Shown here one piece after another: positions 23,662 to 36,805 of a DNA stretch of 64,000 nucleotides. A program made the translations under genes and the position numbers. Each line of letters starts with the position of its first letter. Position 1 is the stretch's first letter. The notes beneath the pieces were generated by a model. It made no database searches, had not been told where the DNA came from, and saw nothing but the letters and a program-made list of their open reading frames with translations. Source of the stretch: Chaetomium olivaceum (lineage: Eukaryota > Ascomycota > Sordariomycetes > Sordariales > Chaetomiaceae); contig JAYWVB010000035.1 of assembly GCA_039881045.1 (NCBI GenBank), positions 186,001 through 250,000 of the forward strand, written 5' to 3'.

Positions 23662-26600
23662 ATGGCCTCTTCTAGGTCACCCTCTCCCTCTCTGCGCCGC
23701 TCTCGCAGCGTGTCGCCCACCACTGCCACGACGCGTCTTATCCAGCAAAGCCGCTTTGGCGCCCTTTCCGATAGCAGTTCCGAAGAAGATGATGCCATCC
23801 TCCGTCCACGCGGGAAAATGGCCGCCAGAATGCAGGCTCGCGGCAGCGAGCCACAAGAATCAGAATCAGAAGCTGCGGACGACGCGAACACGACGCGAGG
23901 GAGTCCGCCCAGGGGGAAGGTTTCTGACAACGAAACCAATCAAGACGAGATTGAGGAGGAGGATGAGGACGAGGAGGACGTTATCACCACGCGCCCTAGG
24001 AAACTGAAGCCCCGGGTGGAACGCAGCTCTACCCCAGAAGCAAGGCCACATCAGGCCGCGTCGTCACCCGGTCCCATCATCTCACCACAAAAGGACGCCC
24101 CCAATTCACCCGGGCTCTTTGTCTCGCCATCCAAGCCTCGGTCTCCTTCCGCAGATCAGAGCGATGACGGCCTTCCCAGCCCAACCGGCTTGTCGAAGAA
24201 ACCAGCGTTCCAGGCCCTCGTCGCCAGGAAGCGACAGGAGCGGCTCGCCAGGGAAGCGGAAGAGGCGCGCAAGAAGGCTGCAAGGAGGGCAGCAGCCGGT
24301 CATGATGATGATGACATTATGGCTGACGACGAAGACGACAACATCACCGACGACGATGGCGGTCGCAAGCTCACTCAAGAGGCGGGCGCATCACGCCCTC
24401 CGCGTAAAGCCAGCAAAAAGGCGCTCGAGGAGATGAACCGGGAAACCCAGCGGCTGACCCGGAGTCTGCAGCTTGCACATGAAGCCAAGGTGAAGAAGAA
24501 GCTCTCCAAGTCGGCCTTGTTTGAGCGGTTCAACTTCAAGCCTGAGGGTGCAACGGCATCAGCTGAGGAGCCCGCGCCGGCCGCGAGCTCAAGCCGTGCC
24601 CCGACCCCGGCTTCTATTCAGCAGAGCGATGCTGAGATGAAGGACGCTGAAACGCCGCCTAGTTCGCCGCCGGTAGCTGGGGAAGACGGAATTTCTAAGG
24701 TTGTCGCTCCTGCGGCAACAGAAAATAAGGATGACGAGGACCATTTCCCCGCTCTAGACGGCCTCGTTCAAGAAGCCGCGGCGCGCAAGCTCGACAAGGG
24801 CAAAGGCAAAGCAACAGCTGCCGATCTGGAAGAGCCGCCCGTCGCCGAGCTTCCACGGAAACGCAACATTCGCGTTAAGCTTCCTCCCCTCCAAGCCCAT
24901 AATGCCTCCGTCTCCCTAGACGCGGACGACGACGACGACCTCCAAATCCTGCCCAGTCGCAAGTCCAAGCTCGACGCTATTTTTGACCGCATCCCCACCA
25001 ACCTACCCCAACAAGCCCACTCCATGCAAATCCTCCGCCGGCTGGCCCACATCGACGATCCGGAGAAGAAGCCGGCGCCCCCGGCCCGTGCGGGCAACAA
25101 GCTCAAGAAGCAGCAACAAGAACCCGCCATCACCGCGGGCGAACTTCACGCCAACCTCCTCCAGCGCGCCCGCCACCAGGCGAAGCTCGAGCGGGACCGC
25201 CACCTGGAGATGCTGCGGGCCAAGGGCGTCCATGTGCAGACTGCCGAGGAGCGGGAGAAGGAATGGATGGATGTCGAGGACATGGTTGCCAAGGCGCGGC
25301 GCGAGGCTGAGGAGCTCATGGACAAGGAGCGGGACGATGCCAAGGCCGAGAGGAAGAAGAGGCGCGCTGCGGGTGAGGAGGATCCGCTGGGTTTCGATGA
25401 CGAGAGTGATGATGAGGATTATGAGGAGGAGGTCGTGGAGGAGAGGGAGGTTGAATTGTCCGGCTCTGAGGAGGAGGGAGACGAAGAGATGGAGGAAGAC
25501 GACGAGGAAGAGGGCGAGGGCCCGATTGACGATGCTGCTGAAGTCGTTGAGGCGTCTGAGACCGAGGAGCAGGCCGGCAACCAGGACTGTGACGACGAAG
25601 AGCTGCCTAGTTCTATGCAAGTCCGACGCAGGGGGAGAAAGCATGTCACCATCGTTACTGACGATGAGGATGATGCTGAGCCTCTTGTCAAAGCCACGCC
25701 CCGGCCCAAGGCTCACTTCTTCAAGTCGCCGTCAGTCCGCAACGCCGAGTCGCCTAGTGCGCCAACGTCAGTCTTGCGATCTGCTACCAAGACCTTCATC
25801 CCGGGTCTTCCTGTTGCCGGACCTGCCGGTTTGGGCCTCACTCAGATCTTTGCCGGCACCATGGACGACAGCCAGATGAGGCCAACCCAGACATCGCCCA
25901 CCCAGCCACGGCCGACCTTCGACGTGACCGCCTTCCCCGACTCCAACTTCTCTCAGACCGTGCAAGAGACGGGAGAGGACCTGATCCTCGACAGCCAACC
26001 GAACCGAGAGACGCAAGCCGAGACCCAAGGTGTGCAGATCCGCTTCTCGCAATCCCAGATGCACGGCTTCGATACTTTCTTGGATGAGGCGGCAAATGCG
26101 ACGCAGATGTCGGAGCTCATTGAGCCTACCCAAGACTCGGGCTTCCAAGACTTCTCGCCGCTCCGCCAGCGCTTTGTTGAACTCCCGGTTTCAACCGTGG
26201 ATACAATGCCTGCCGGCCAGGCTCAGGCGGAGGAACAGGCTGAGTCGCCTCTGGTACGCAGAACCGGGAAGCTCAGGCGCAAGAATGTAATCGTGCCGGC
26301 ATCGCCCACTCGTCGCTCTGTCGCGGACGAAGATGACGTCGTGGAGGGTACCGCGGCCGACGAGTTCGGGTTCGGTACCACCTCCAACAACGCCTTCGCC
26401 TCCATGGAGGCTGCACGCAAGGAGAAGAAGCTCAAGGAGGCTTTTGACAAAAAGAAGAGCAAGGCCCGCGAGATGATTGAGGAGCAGGCCGAAGAGTCCG
26501 AGGACGAGTACGCCGGGCTCGGCGGTGCAGATGGTGAAGACAGTGACGATGACGATCAATCTGTCAAGGAGATGATTGATGACGAGACCAAGGACAACGA

Positions 26601-27784
26601 GGGCGACGAGCGGAAGCTGGCGGCTTTCTATGCGTAAGTCGACATCACTTTACTCTACCTTTTCAAACACACAAGCTAACCTCGCCCCACAGTGATCGCG
26701 AGCGTGCCGTGATGAGAAGCAGGTTGAGAAGCTGTTCCACGACGTCACGACGGGCCAGCTCCGGCGCAAGCGCAACGGCAATTGGGACGACCTGTCCGAC
26801 TCGGATGACGGTGGCGAAGCTCGCCGTCGCATGAAGCGCCGCCAGTTCGCTAAGATGCAGCGTACCCTCTACGCCGATGAGCGCATCAGCAAGGTTGCCG
26901 AGAACCCGCGCAACCAGGCGTTTATGCGGACCATTGAGGACCGCGGCAGCGATGATGACATGGACTTCATCTTTGCCCCGCCGCCGCCACCGCCGGGAGC
27001 AGAGAGCCAAAACTCGCAGGCTTCAAGTGCCGGACCAAGCGCTGTCATCCCCAACAGCCAGCCCCAAACGGCCCCCGTGTCCAACCCCCGCCGCACCAAG
27101 ACCGGCAAGAAGCCCTCCAACATCGGCGAGATCCGCGAGTCGCTCTCCAACCTCCTCGATGAACCCTTCAACCCCTCGTCCTCCCTCATCCCCGCCACTG
27201 AGGCCGGCTCCTCAGACGACGAGGCGCGCCCGCAGTCCTCGCACAGCAACTCCAGTGCCTCCAGCAACAAAGAAAACCGCAACCCGCGCCGCAGCAAGCC
27301 CGCGCCCGCCATCGTCGACCGCATCACCCTCAAACGCAACTCCTCCACCGCTTCCTCCGCCAGCAAACTCGCCTTCACCTCCGCCACAACCTCCACCACT
27401 TCCACCTCCGGAGCAACAGCAGCAGCAGCAGGTGGCGGCACATTCAAAGTCCCCGCCCTCCTCCGCCGCGCAACCACCAACTCCCTCCTCTCCACCACCT
27501 CCTCCTCCTCCCTCCACCTCATCCAGCATCACCGCGCACACAACCACAACAAGCAAAAGCACAAACACCAACGCCGCCCGCTCCGCCGCTGCCGCCGCAG
27601 AGAGCATGAAGATCAAGAAACCCGCCGGCAAGCGGTCCGGCGTGAGCTACTTGGCACGGGAGACGGAGCGCGGCGCGCGGCGGTGGCCGAGGCGGAGGCG
27701 CGGAGGGAGGCGAGGAAGTTTAGGGGCGCGGAGGGCAGGGGGAAGGTTGTCGGGGGTTTGTTTGGGGGTGGGAAGTTTGAGTGA
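23662..27784 (+). CDS. mrc1: DNA replication checkpoint mediator MRC1 (claspin-like)
   Basis: Fork-associated adaptor that relays ATR/Mec1 signals to the Rad53/Cds1 kinase and supports fork speed. Exon 1 is 23662-26633 and exon 2 26693-27784 (59-bp intron); corrected length ~1,354 residues. Visible features: a Ser-rich N-terminus; basic coiled-coil KRQERLAREAEEA; a conserved block at ~248-295 (MNRETQRLTRSLQLAHEAK, then SALFERFNF); long acidic tracts; an SQ/TQ cluster at ~725-825 with about ten SQ/TQ sites, the kinase target region; and the MRC1-like domain at ~890-1040 (NAFASMEAARKEKKLKEAF; RKRNGNWDDLSDSDD; MKRRQFAKMQRTLY). The protein ends in GGLFGGGKFE. Frame changes occur at about 26709-26711, within a CT-rich tract at 27481-27525, and in a GC tract at 27655-27680. 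These look like base-calling indels. It is tail-to-tail with wee1. Confidence 0.93.
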
Positions 27785-29456
27785 GTAGTGAGTGGACTTT
27801 TGGCATCCCGTCCGTATGTTAAGTTTCTTTGGTGGTGTGTTATGTAATGTCCTTTGGTGGATGAGTGGTGTGGGGTTGGGTTTGGGGGTGTTTGCAAAGG
27901 GTTGGGGTGTGTGATCTGGGCGGCGTTTGGCTTTGGAGGATGGTTGTTTGTTGAGTGGGGGGGGTGGTTGTCGTCGAGTCGGTTGGCTCTGGCCGTTTCT
28001 GAGCATTGTTGGGTAGGGTAACTGAATAGGTTATCCGCGTTTATGGGTTTAGTCTGGGCTTGTCATGGCTGGATAGGGCAAGCAGGAGTGAAAATACTGG
28101 TACAGAGAGTTGTATGGCATGGCATGGCATGGTTGGGTTGGGTTTTCAGGAACGGGTCAGGTAATGGATAGCGGATTCGGTCTCGGAGTTGGGGTCATGC
28201 AATAGAACTTGATATCAGCTTATCTCTTGATGTCTACGAATCTTGAGTGACTTGCACAACGGTGTCATTGTCTTACGTATATTCCGTCCGTGCAAGGCAA
28301 CCGAGGAAGAGTAGGCAACAACCGATCTTCCCCAAACATGATGGGCTCCCGATGTCCCGCGACAGCAAAACCAAAACACCACAACGGACCCACGAACCAG
28401 CAAATTTCATGCCTGAGTAAACACACGCGTCGACATGTCAAGACTCAAAACACAGAGGAGACTGATTCAGATGATTGAATACTCATATCAGACGCTAAGC
28501 GTCAACTATCGAACAACACTCCACAGCAACAACCATCCCCTATCTTGATCGACAAAGGAAATGATTAAGTAGGTAGTAGTACGTACATACAGGGTAGGTC
28601 TTGCCTCTAAATCGTGTCATGCCGTCGTATGGTCGTGATGATCCTCCGCCTGCCACCAAAGAACAAAAGAAATAAAACAGTAAGATGCGAGCGCCGAGGC
28701 ATCCCGCCAATGTGTCCCGCCAAAAGCCAGTGCATAGCCAGCCAGCAATGCAATGCCAACCCTGCCGTAGTCTATACACGGATGCATGGATGCTTCTCAT
28801 AATACACGTCTCCGACAAAAGAGTAACGAGACGAGACCGGTACCAGGAAATCTCCAGCACCCATAGTCCGAAAACCGTTGTAACTCCGAAAACCAACACC
28901 CGAGGCCGCCGGCAAATGCTGCGCCCTCGACATTAACCTCCCCAGTTTGCCTTTCCTATCCGTCGCCGCGGAAGGCTATGCATCCCCAAGAGCGCCCGAT
29001 CGTCAGGTCGTCTCCGTCAAGAATGCTGTTTCCCAAACTCCATGACCAAGCCCAATGGGGAACATGGTCCAGCGTGTAACAACATCGGCCGCGGTGAAAT
29101 CCCCGTCCGTAAATGAATGCGGGATCAAGACGGTCGTTGGCGCCATCCTGCGTGTTGACTCATAAAAGAACATGACATCGTCGTTGATGGGACGTGCCGA
29201 AAGAATGTTGGAACTGCAGGATCGCGCCGGTCGCCCACGCAACTCCCATACAACCAACCCAACCCAAACATTAACCGATCCCAAATGGCCTCGATATCCC
29301 ACCACGATGGGTACCACGCTACGATAGCTGACCAATTCAGCTCCGTACTCGGACAAATTCTTCTGGTATGCCACACCCCCAAGAAGTGGCGGCATATCCA
29401 GCATCTTACACGAGCAAATAGTGTGCTCCAAGATCGTCAGGGTGTCGTATTAGTGT
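27785..29456. other. convergent intergenic region between mrc1 and wee1
   Basis: 1.67 kb between two stop codons, long for a convergent pair. It holds a short ATGGC tandem (28114-28132) and an isolated ACGCGT (28425-28430). Open frames on both strands are short and match nothing known. A non-coding transcript could sit here, but the sequence does not show one. Confidence 0.6.
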
Positions 29457-32400
29457 TCAAACATCCATCATCTCGGTATCGACGATCTCTTCCACAGACT
29501 GGCCGATACGGGGACCCCAGTTGCCTTCGTACACGGTCGCGCCGGCAGTCCGCTGGCTAGAGACCCAGGACACAGGCTCCGACTCCAAGACTTGCTCGGC
29601 AGTGGGACGATCCGCCGCATTGGGCTCGAGCATCCATCGGACGAGGTTGTCGAGGGAATGCGAGTCGTTCGGATCCAGCATGAAGCTGGGCGGACGTTGA
29701 GGCTCCGTCCGCTTCTGCGCGCGCCGAACAGATTACTCGCGTTGTGTGTCATCCCCCCATAAGGCAATGAGCCGCGGCGAGGACTGATACCAAGTCCGAC
29801 CTCGGGCTCGTCTGACACCTGAGAGATGCCGGAATCGTGAGCGAGAGGCAGGCCATTCGCATCGCGGGTAATGGCGCCGGCTTCACCGCATGTGAGCGCA
29901 GGGACAGTGCTCAAGTCGCCTGCCCGAAGAGCCTGCCAGGTCGGGCCGTTGTCGGGAAGAAAGACGTTGCAGGCAATCTCCAAGATGATGAGACCGAGGG
30001 CGAAGATGTCGGCAGGCTTGTCAAACTCTCCGCGGAGAATCTCGGCGGCGATATACTCACGATCGCCTTCACCTTCAATGCCCTTGGGGGCCGGCCAGCT
30101 CGTTGCGAGGCCAAAGTCGCCGATCTTGAGGTAACCATCGAAAGTGATAAATATGTTGGCGGGCTTGATATCAAGATGGATAAAGCCTGCCTGGTGAATG
30201 GCAGATAAACCCTAGTCTTTGTTAGTAATACGAACTTTCTCGGCATTGGTGTAGTGCCAACTCACCTGAGCCGTCTCCAAAAGAATCTTCCAGATTCTAA
30301 AGTCATCCAACCGACCGGCCTGTCCAACAGCTTTGAGAAAGCCATCCAAGCTACCCTCACTGCAAAACTCTGTCTGGATGTAGAGGTGTCCGTGGTGTTC
30401 CCAGCTGTCGATGAACTGCACAACTTTACTGGAGTGGCACAATGACTGCAAAACGGTCACCTCGCGAAGCTTTGTCTTGCGGTCGTTGACACCATGATAC
30501 GGCACCCGCAGCTTCTTCACCGCGTACACCCTGTCAGAGCTTGGGCTTGAAGGCGTCCGAGGTGTGGTCGACAACGTCATCATGAAGGAGGCCGGAGCAG
30601 ATGACTTAACAACGCGATACACCTGGGAGAATTCGCCCTTGCCGATAACCTCCGACTTGTCGAAACGGGAGACCAAGGACTCGTCAACGTCGCTCGGACC
30701 AAGGCCGTTCCGAGGAGTGGTACTCAGTCGGCGACTGGCAAAGCTTGAGAAAAGTTGCCGTGACTGCGAGTTGCTGGGCGTCGCCGGGGTCCGGGAAACC
30801 CTGGCGTTGCCGTCCTGGTTCGAGATCGATAGACTGCTCGGGTCGGGGGGAGTCATCGAATGCCCTGCCGCGTCCTGGGGGGTATGGGGCGACATGGTCT
30901 CCATGTTCAAGGCGGGACCATCAGCCTTAGCATACTGCCCGGCCGCACTGTTGAGCGTCGCAAAAAGAGCCGGTGAAGTTCTCGCAGGTGCGGGCGTGGC
31001 AAAGGAAACAGGGTGTGAGCGGCTTCCGGCCACCGAAGCGAAGGAAAAGCCGAGGCAAGGCGAGCCGCCGGAAAAGGGAGTAGAAGGCCGAGGTGGGCCT
31101 TCAACGTAAGGCGAGGCATCGTTCGGCAGGTCATCCATGCTCGAAGTGACGGGGTCCGGCCTAGAGTTCGCGTTCGTGTCTCTCGGGTCTCTGCCGAGGG
31201 AAAATAGGGGAGCGCGGGCGGCGAAAGAACGTCTGTCTCCAGGCGACTGGCCACCCTCGTTTGGCGCCGTGAGCGACTTGAAGAACAAGTTCTTCGTCGG
31301 TGTAGGGGGAAGTTCGTCATGGGCTTCGGGGAGCTCATCGTCGTCCACGCTCAGCATGCTCCCCTTTCTTGTATGACCGGAGCGAACTTGCTGGAAAAGA
31401 AGGCTGCTTGACTTATCCGGAGTTCCAAACAAGTTCCCGCGAATGGGCGCGGCAACCGCACTGAACGGCGTCGAAGGGCTTCCGAAAGAAATCCGGGATC
31501 GGCGTCCGCCACTGCCGCCTTGGGGTGGGAAGGTGGCCGAGTAATAGGGCTGCTTCTTGCAAGGCGTGTCTGGCATCGTGGTCACCTTTGCTCCGGGATG
31601 CTCAAGTGGGCCACCGCCAGGGTTGCGGTTCATCTTCGAAACCAGGCCAGTTGACATGAAGGCCGACTGCAGCGGCTTAGCTCCTTTGTAATGAGGGGTT
31701 GAGGTCCCTTCCGAGTCATTCACCGGCGGGAGAGATCCCGGGGGTAGCGACTTGGATAAAACGTGCGGCAATAGGGGCCGCTGAGTAGGGAATTCCTCAT
31801 CAGGGTGGCTCGAGCCGGATGAAGATTGTGAAACGAGCCGCGACAGCGGATGGGGGTGGTTGGCCGCTCGTGGGGCTGGGTGCGGCGTTGTACTCGGCAT
31901 GGTCGATTGAGAAAAGGGGTTTGCTCGCTCCTCAGGTGGGACGTATTGATCCAGCGAGAGTCTGGGCCGGCTGCGGGCGGGCGGGCGTGCCAGGATCAGT
32001 CGCGAGTTGTGCCAACTGCTTCTCGCCTGCACGTCGACCCCAAGAGGGTTGAGTGTTACCATGACGCTGCTGAAGGGTGCTCCTACGAAGGGAAGACGTG
32101 CGCTTCGGCATGGCAGGCGACGCGACCAAGTCGCGGAACGGCGACTGGTAGGTGCCGGTCAGTTCGTATTCATGATTGCCGTCCTCGTGGATATCGAAAT
32201 TCTGAGGCGGAGGTGCAGGGGTCTGATCGAAAACCGAGGGTTCAGCTCCCGAAGTCGAAATCCCATGGAGACTCCGTCGCTTTGCGACCGGGCTCCCAAA
32301 GCTTGTCTGACCAAGACTCATGTCGGCGTCACTCCGCTTGAGCGGGCTGACGGAAATGGAAGGGAATGGTTCGTTGTTGACCTCCATGAATTTTGAGAGG

Positions 32401-33004
32401 CCGTTTTTCGTTGACCCCGAGACGTCAAGATGCAACGAGTGGCGCGAGGACCGGTCGAGACTCCCACGCGTGGTAGGGCTCAACGCGACCGGGCAATCGG
32501 TAAAAGTCGCGTTCTCTTGACCTCGCGATTCGGCGAGAGAAGCGGATGGTGGGATGGGGTTGCCCGAATCGGGCGAGGGACCAAAAACTCGCTTGAGGGG
32601 GCTCTTTGGTGACATCCGTGATCGAGATAGGGGTCGTGTCATGGGTTTTGAGCGCATAGAGCGGACCGAGAGTTTAATATTCGGTCTGAAAGGTGTCGCA
32701 GTTGTCTGGAGTTGGGGTGGTGCCGAATAGGAAGTTGGCGAAAGCGGTCCCGCCGAGAAAGCTGGTGTTGCGGGGTCGTTACTGATGGAATTTGCTCAAA
32801 AGTCGCACGTGAAGTTGGGGTTGGTGATTGACGCAATGCAGCTGAATTTGCTGCAGGGGACGCAATGCCCGACAACCTGAATTTAGAGGGCGACCTTGAA
32901 AGTGATCTTCGGAGCGACCGCACAGTTGAGCTGACATCGACGTGGTGCACATGAGTTGGCGAAGGGAGTGTAAGTGTGCCCCCGCTTCCACTTGAAAAAG
33001 ACAT
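29457..33004 (-). CDS. wee1: Wee1-family mitosis inhibitor kinase
   Basis: Phosphorylates the inhibitory tyrosine of Cdk1 to delay mitosis; nuclear or at the spindle pole. Exon 1 is 33004-30266 and exon 2 30211-29457 (54-bp intron, GTGAGT...CTAG); corrected length ~1,164 residues. The long N-terminus is Ser/Pro-rich with many SP/TP phosphosites (SPKSPLKR, SPLKR). The kinase domain starts at FDKSEVIGKGEFSQVYRV (Gly loop) with VYAVKKL (catalytic Lys). Exon 2 has HLDIKPANIF (catalytic loop), IGDFGLAT (metal-binding DFG) and EGDREYIAAEIL, the Wee1-specific activation segment, then the WMLEPNAADRPTAEQ tail. An insert lies between the C-lobe helices. Frame changes at about 29711-29720, 31975-31977 and 32772-32775 are each repaired by one base. 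Start chosen as the first ATG, encoding MSFSSGSGG. Confidence 0.95.
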
Positions 33005-33622
33005 GTTCGCTTAGTCGCCCTGCTCTGTGCTGCACTCGCAAGGTTGTGACTCGCACGCAACTTCCGATAAAACCTTCAAACAATAACCTTGGTTGTGACC
33101 ACTCGGTGAATCCTTCCGAAAGATGCAAACAAGGCGATAGGCCGGCGACTTCAGACGATGTAATTGTCGAAAGGCGTTGCTTGCCAGAGCAAGGAGAGCA
33201 GCGATGCACGCAGCAGGCGTCTGGTATAGCTCAAAAACAGTGATCGGACAAGCGGCAGATGGCTGACAAAAGCAGTTCGTTGTTTTTCTGCCTGTTTCCG
33301 AAGAGGCGAAGCCAGTCGACACTCGAAGATGGAAAGACGGGCGAAATCGGGATTGCTGGAATCTATTTTGCTGACAAGCAGGTTCTTGCCAGAATCCGGA
33401 TGCGATGCGATGCGATAAAACGAGGTCGAAGGGTGCGTGGACACGTCAGATCAGGTGGCTGTCAGGCATTGTTGAGGTTGGTCGTGACTGCCTGTTGCCC
33501 AGTTGGCTGTGGTGGAAACTGTCCTCCTCCAATCAATAACAACACTCCGAGTCCTGCCTTCCTTAGATGTTGTTGTTGTTGGCCACACACACATATCGGA
33601 GAGAAGGTGCGAACGTGGTGGG

Positions 33623-33657
33623 TGATGGGTGATGGGTGATAGGTGATGGGTGATGGG
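33623..33657. repeat. 7-bp tandem repeat (TGATGGG)5
   Basis: Five tandem TGATGGG units, the third with one substitution (TGATAGG), about 620 bp upstream of the wee1 ATG. Confidence 0.9.
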
Positions 33658-33979
33658 TGGATATCGGTGTTGTTCGAGGTTTCCCACACCTTGCGATTTG
33701 GGTGAGGCGGGAAAATGTCCAGCCAAGCCTAGGATATCGGTTTGCGATGCGATCAGCGGGGTTGACGCAATGTTGAACAGGTCTTGTTCCAAGGGAGAAG
33801 GAGGGACAGCAATATCGAAGGTGTTGCTGAAGGATCGCGGAATGGGATGGATTCCAATGTTCAACCTGTTGGCGATCACAGCCAGTGTGCAGACGAAAGG
33901 GAAACCCGAAGGAGGGCAGATGGTGCGGCGAAGCACACAAGAAGATGGGACGGCGACTGTTGTTTACTTGGCGGATTTC

Positions 33980-34006
33980 ACGCGTTTTCGCGTTCAATGG
34001 ACGCGT
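33980..34006. promoter_or_regulatory. MBF-type cluster upstream of wee1
   Basis: ACGCGT at 33980-33985, abutting TTTCGCGT (33986-33993, reverse ACGCGAAA), and a second ACGCGT at 34001-34006: three G1/S-type sites within 27 bp, about 1 kb before the wee1 ATG. Spacing is distant for a fungal promoter, so a long 5' leader would be needed. Confidence 0.5.
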
Positions 34007-36805
34007 TGTGCATGGGGGCCCCTTGTCGTGCCTGACGTTAGCGTCGTACCAGGGCCCACACTCACCGGCCGGGCTCGCCAGGCACTGCCAGGGTCCAAGG
34101 GGTGGCGTGAGAGGCGGCTTTGCCACCTGCAGCGGAGCTCTCCCCTCCAACCCTCCTCCACAGCCTCGCATTGTTCCTCAGAGACAAGAAGCGGCTCATC
34201 ACTGTCGTCAAAGTGCAATTTGCAGCCAGCCGAAACAGAGGACAAACGGCATAATGGGTGGGATGTGATATCATATTGTCTCAAGGCTCCATCTTGCCCG
34301 GCTTGTTTAACTCACTAGCATACCACAGTACGAATAGGTACCGAAACAAAGCCGGCCCTACCCATTTGCCATTCTCTAGGAAGTGGGATGGATGATTCTG
34401 TTACAAACTGAACCCTCAACCTCACCGCTTCGGACGACCCGGATGGTTCCCCATGTCGCACGTTCGAGACTCCCGAGCGGTGAAATTATCCATTTCAATG
34501 GCAGTTGAAAGCTTCCATGGCTTGGGATCAGACTTGAGTGCGCCCTTGGGTGGTGTCCAGAACCAATCAACTACGAGAGACAAGGAGGCCTTCCACAGCC
34601 GACAGTGAGGAGTGTGTGTGGGGTTGACATGCAAGATCTGCTAGACACACACCGCTCGCGCGCTTCTCGTTGGACGTCACTGGCGACAAGCTCTCACTCG
34701 CCCTCTCGAAATCAGCAAGTTGCCGTGGGATGACAGGTCAACAGGACCCGGTCTCACAGCTGCCGCATGTCAATCGCATGCAAGAATGCAGGTCCGAGTT
34801 TGAAACGTGTGTGTGCGGCTATCACATGCCTAAAAAAAGGGACAGTCCTGCATTGTGCCCCCTTCAAGCCATGAATATGACCACTTGTGGCCGACTTTAA
34901 GGCCCAAACTCACCATTGGCGTCATTCTCAGTCAGAAGTCGCATTGCCACCGCCACCTTCGCCGAAAGACGAAACTGTCATCATGATCAATGCCAGTGAG
35001 CTCTGCCTAAAACCCATCCCGTTTGGCCTCGGGCGATAGAAAGCTCGCAATCTCCTTTTATTTTGTTTACTTTTGGCCAAACGCGTCCAAAGAAAACATC
35101 AACAACAAAAATGCTGGACTAAACGCGTCCGCATCCTCCCCTCGCTTGGCCCTCTTCCAAATCGGGTAGTTTTTGAAAAAGACATCACCACACAATATTG
35201 ACGGCCTAAGAAAATCCCTAAGAGAGAAAAAAGAACCCCTGGTGCCCCAGCCTTCTCTCACCCCAGCAAAAGTGACAGATCCAGGGACGCGCGCTCCCAC
35301 ACTCCACACCGCAGCCTTTCCCCTCTTTCCTCAACGTCCGCTTCCAAGTTTGGCCCCCCTCCCTCCCAGCCCTCCCACTCCTCCCAGCCAGTCCCAACAG
35401 GCCCAGGGGGAGGCGATCCCAAACTTCCGACTGGACGCCGCACACCGACCCTGAACCCTGATCACCGAAACGGCGGCGTGACAGCCCACAGGGAGGAGGG
35501 CACGAGGGAACGGGAAAGAAGACATACATAGTATACATACTGTAGAGACCAGGGGCAGAGAGATCGACGACACGAACGCGGAGGAGGGCATGGCGGGCAT
35601 GTCACTCTCTTTTTTCTTTTTTACCTTCCTTTTCGCTTTTCTCCCCCCCATTCTGTCCATTTTTGTGTTGTTGTGGTTTCCTCTTTCGGACTGCGCGACC
35701 AACCGCGCGCGACCTTTACCGCGTCCACACTCTGCCCCTCCTGCTCCCCATCACTCCCACTCCCCTTCTCCGGTGGGACCCCGTTTAGTTTAAGCGGCGC
35801 GAAACAAGCGCAAACGCCTCCTCCCCCTGCAAAACGCCAAACCAGCCCCAAAACAAAGTGCTGACCCTCCCCAGGATGGAATCCCGATTGCTGCAAGTTG
35901 AAACTTTGATGACAGATTCCAACAATTGGTTGGCTCGGCCTGTGGTCCGTGGTCCGTGGTCCGTTGTGTTGGCGTTGCTTCCGTTCCGCCCCGCCCGCGC
36001 GATCGTCCCAAGTTTTCCCGCCTTGCGCGTCCAGTTGATTCATGGAGAGTGGTGGCATCCCGCATTCCTTGGCCCCTTCCAACCCGCGTCATGATCCTGT
36101 CTTGTCCCGTCCCAGCGGGAAGGACAGCCAGCCAGCCAGTGACGATGGGCGAAACCGATATTCCATACTACTGTGGACAGTAGTAGTTCATGCACGAAGG
36201 GAGCGGACTGATGCGTGGGTTAATCCGAATCGATACTAGTATAGGCGAGCCCCTTCTCATCTTGCATTGCATTAGTACACAGTAGATAGACTGCATCGTA
36301 ACGGGAGATGACCCCCTCCCGACATACGTGAAATCGAGGGTATGCACATGATGCGATGCGGGACGGGCAAAATAGCAACAGGTAAATAAAATAGCAGATT
36401 GCAGGAGTCTAAACGCCAAAAATGCATTTAGATGCATGATGGTCCTGATTCACACTAATATTGGAAGATCATAGTTTCCTTTGTGTCGTCGTTTTTCCGT
36501 GTCCAGATTGGGTAATTCGTAAACAAGTTGACGCCATTGTCAACAACATTTCCCCGTTGTCTATTGACAATTATCCATCCGCCCTCATCAATTTGTCCGT
36601 ATGGAATCCCCGCGCTGCATGATGATCGATAGTTAAGTACATTCATTACCTAAGGTACCCACGCTCCAAGAAGGACTTCGTAGATGAGGTACTTGGTACA
36701 GGGCAACACACCGCCCAGCCTATCCAACACCAACACCCATCCGCTCACGGTACGTACGCATGGTAGCGCCAGTCCTGCCCACCAACCCACCCAAATCCAA
36801 GCTCA

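Larger units (their letters stand above)
33005..36805. other. 3.8-kb region upstream of wee1, no supportable gene
   Basis: The longest gene-free stretch inside the gene-dense part. It contains a clustered set of MluI/MBF-type sites (33980-34006), two more ACGCGT (35081-35086 and 35123-35128), a 7-bp tandem repeat (33623-33657), three tandem GTGGTCC units near 35943-35962, and pyrimidine-rich strands around 35335-35400 and 35600-35770. Open frames are short, low-complexity and unmatched. A long regulated wee1 promoter or leader, or an unrecognised non-coding RNA, are the options. Confidence 0.55.
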
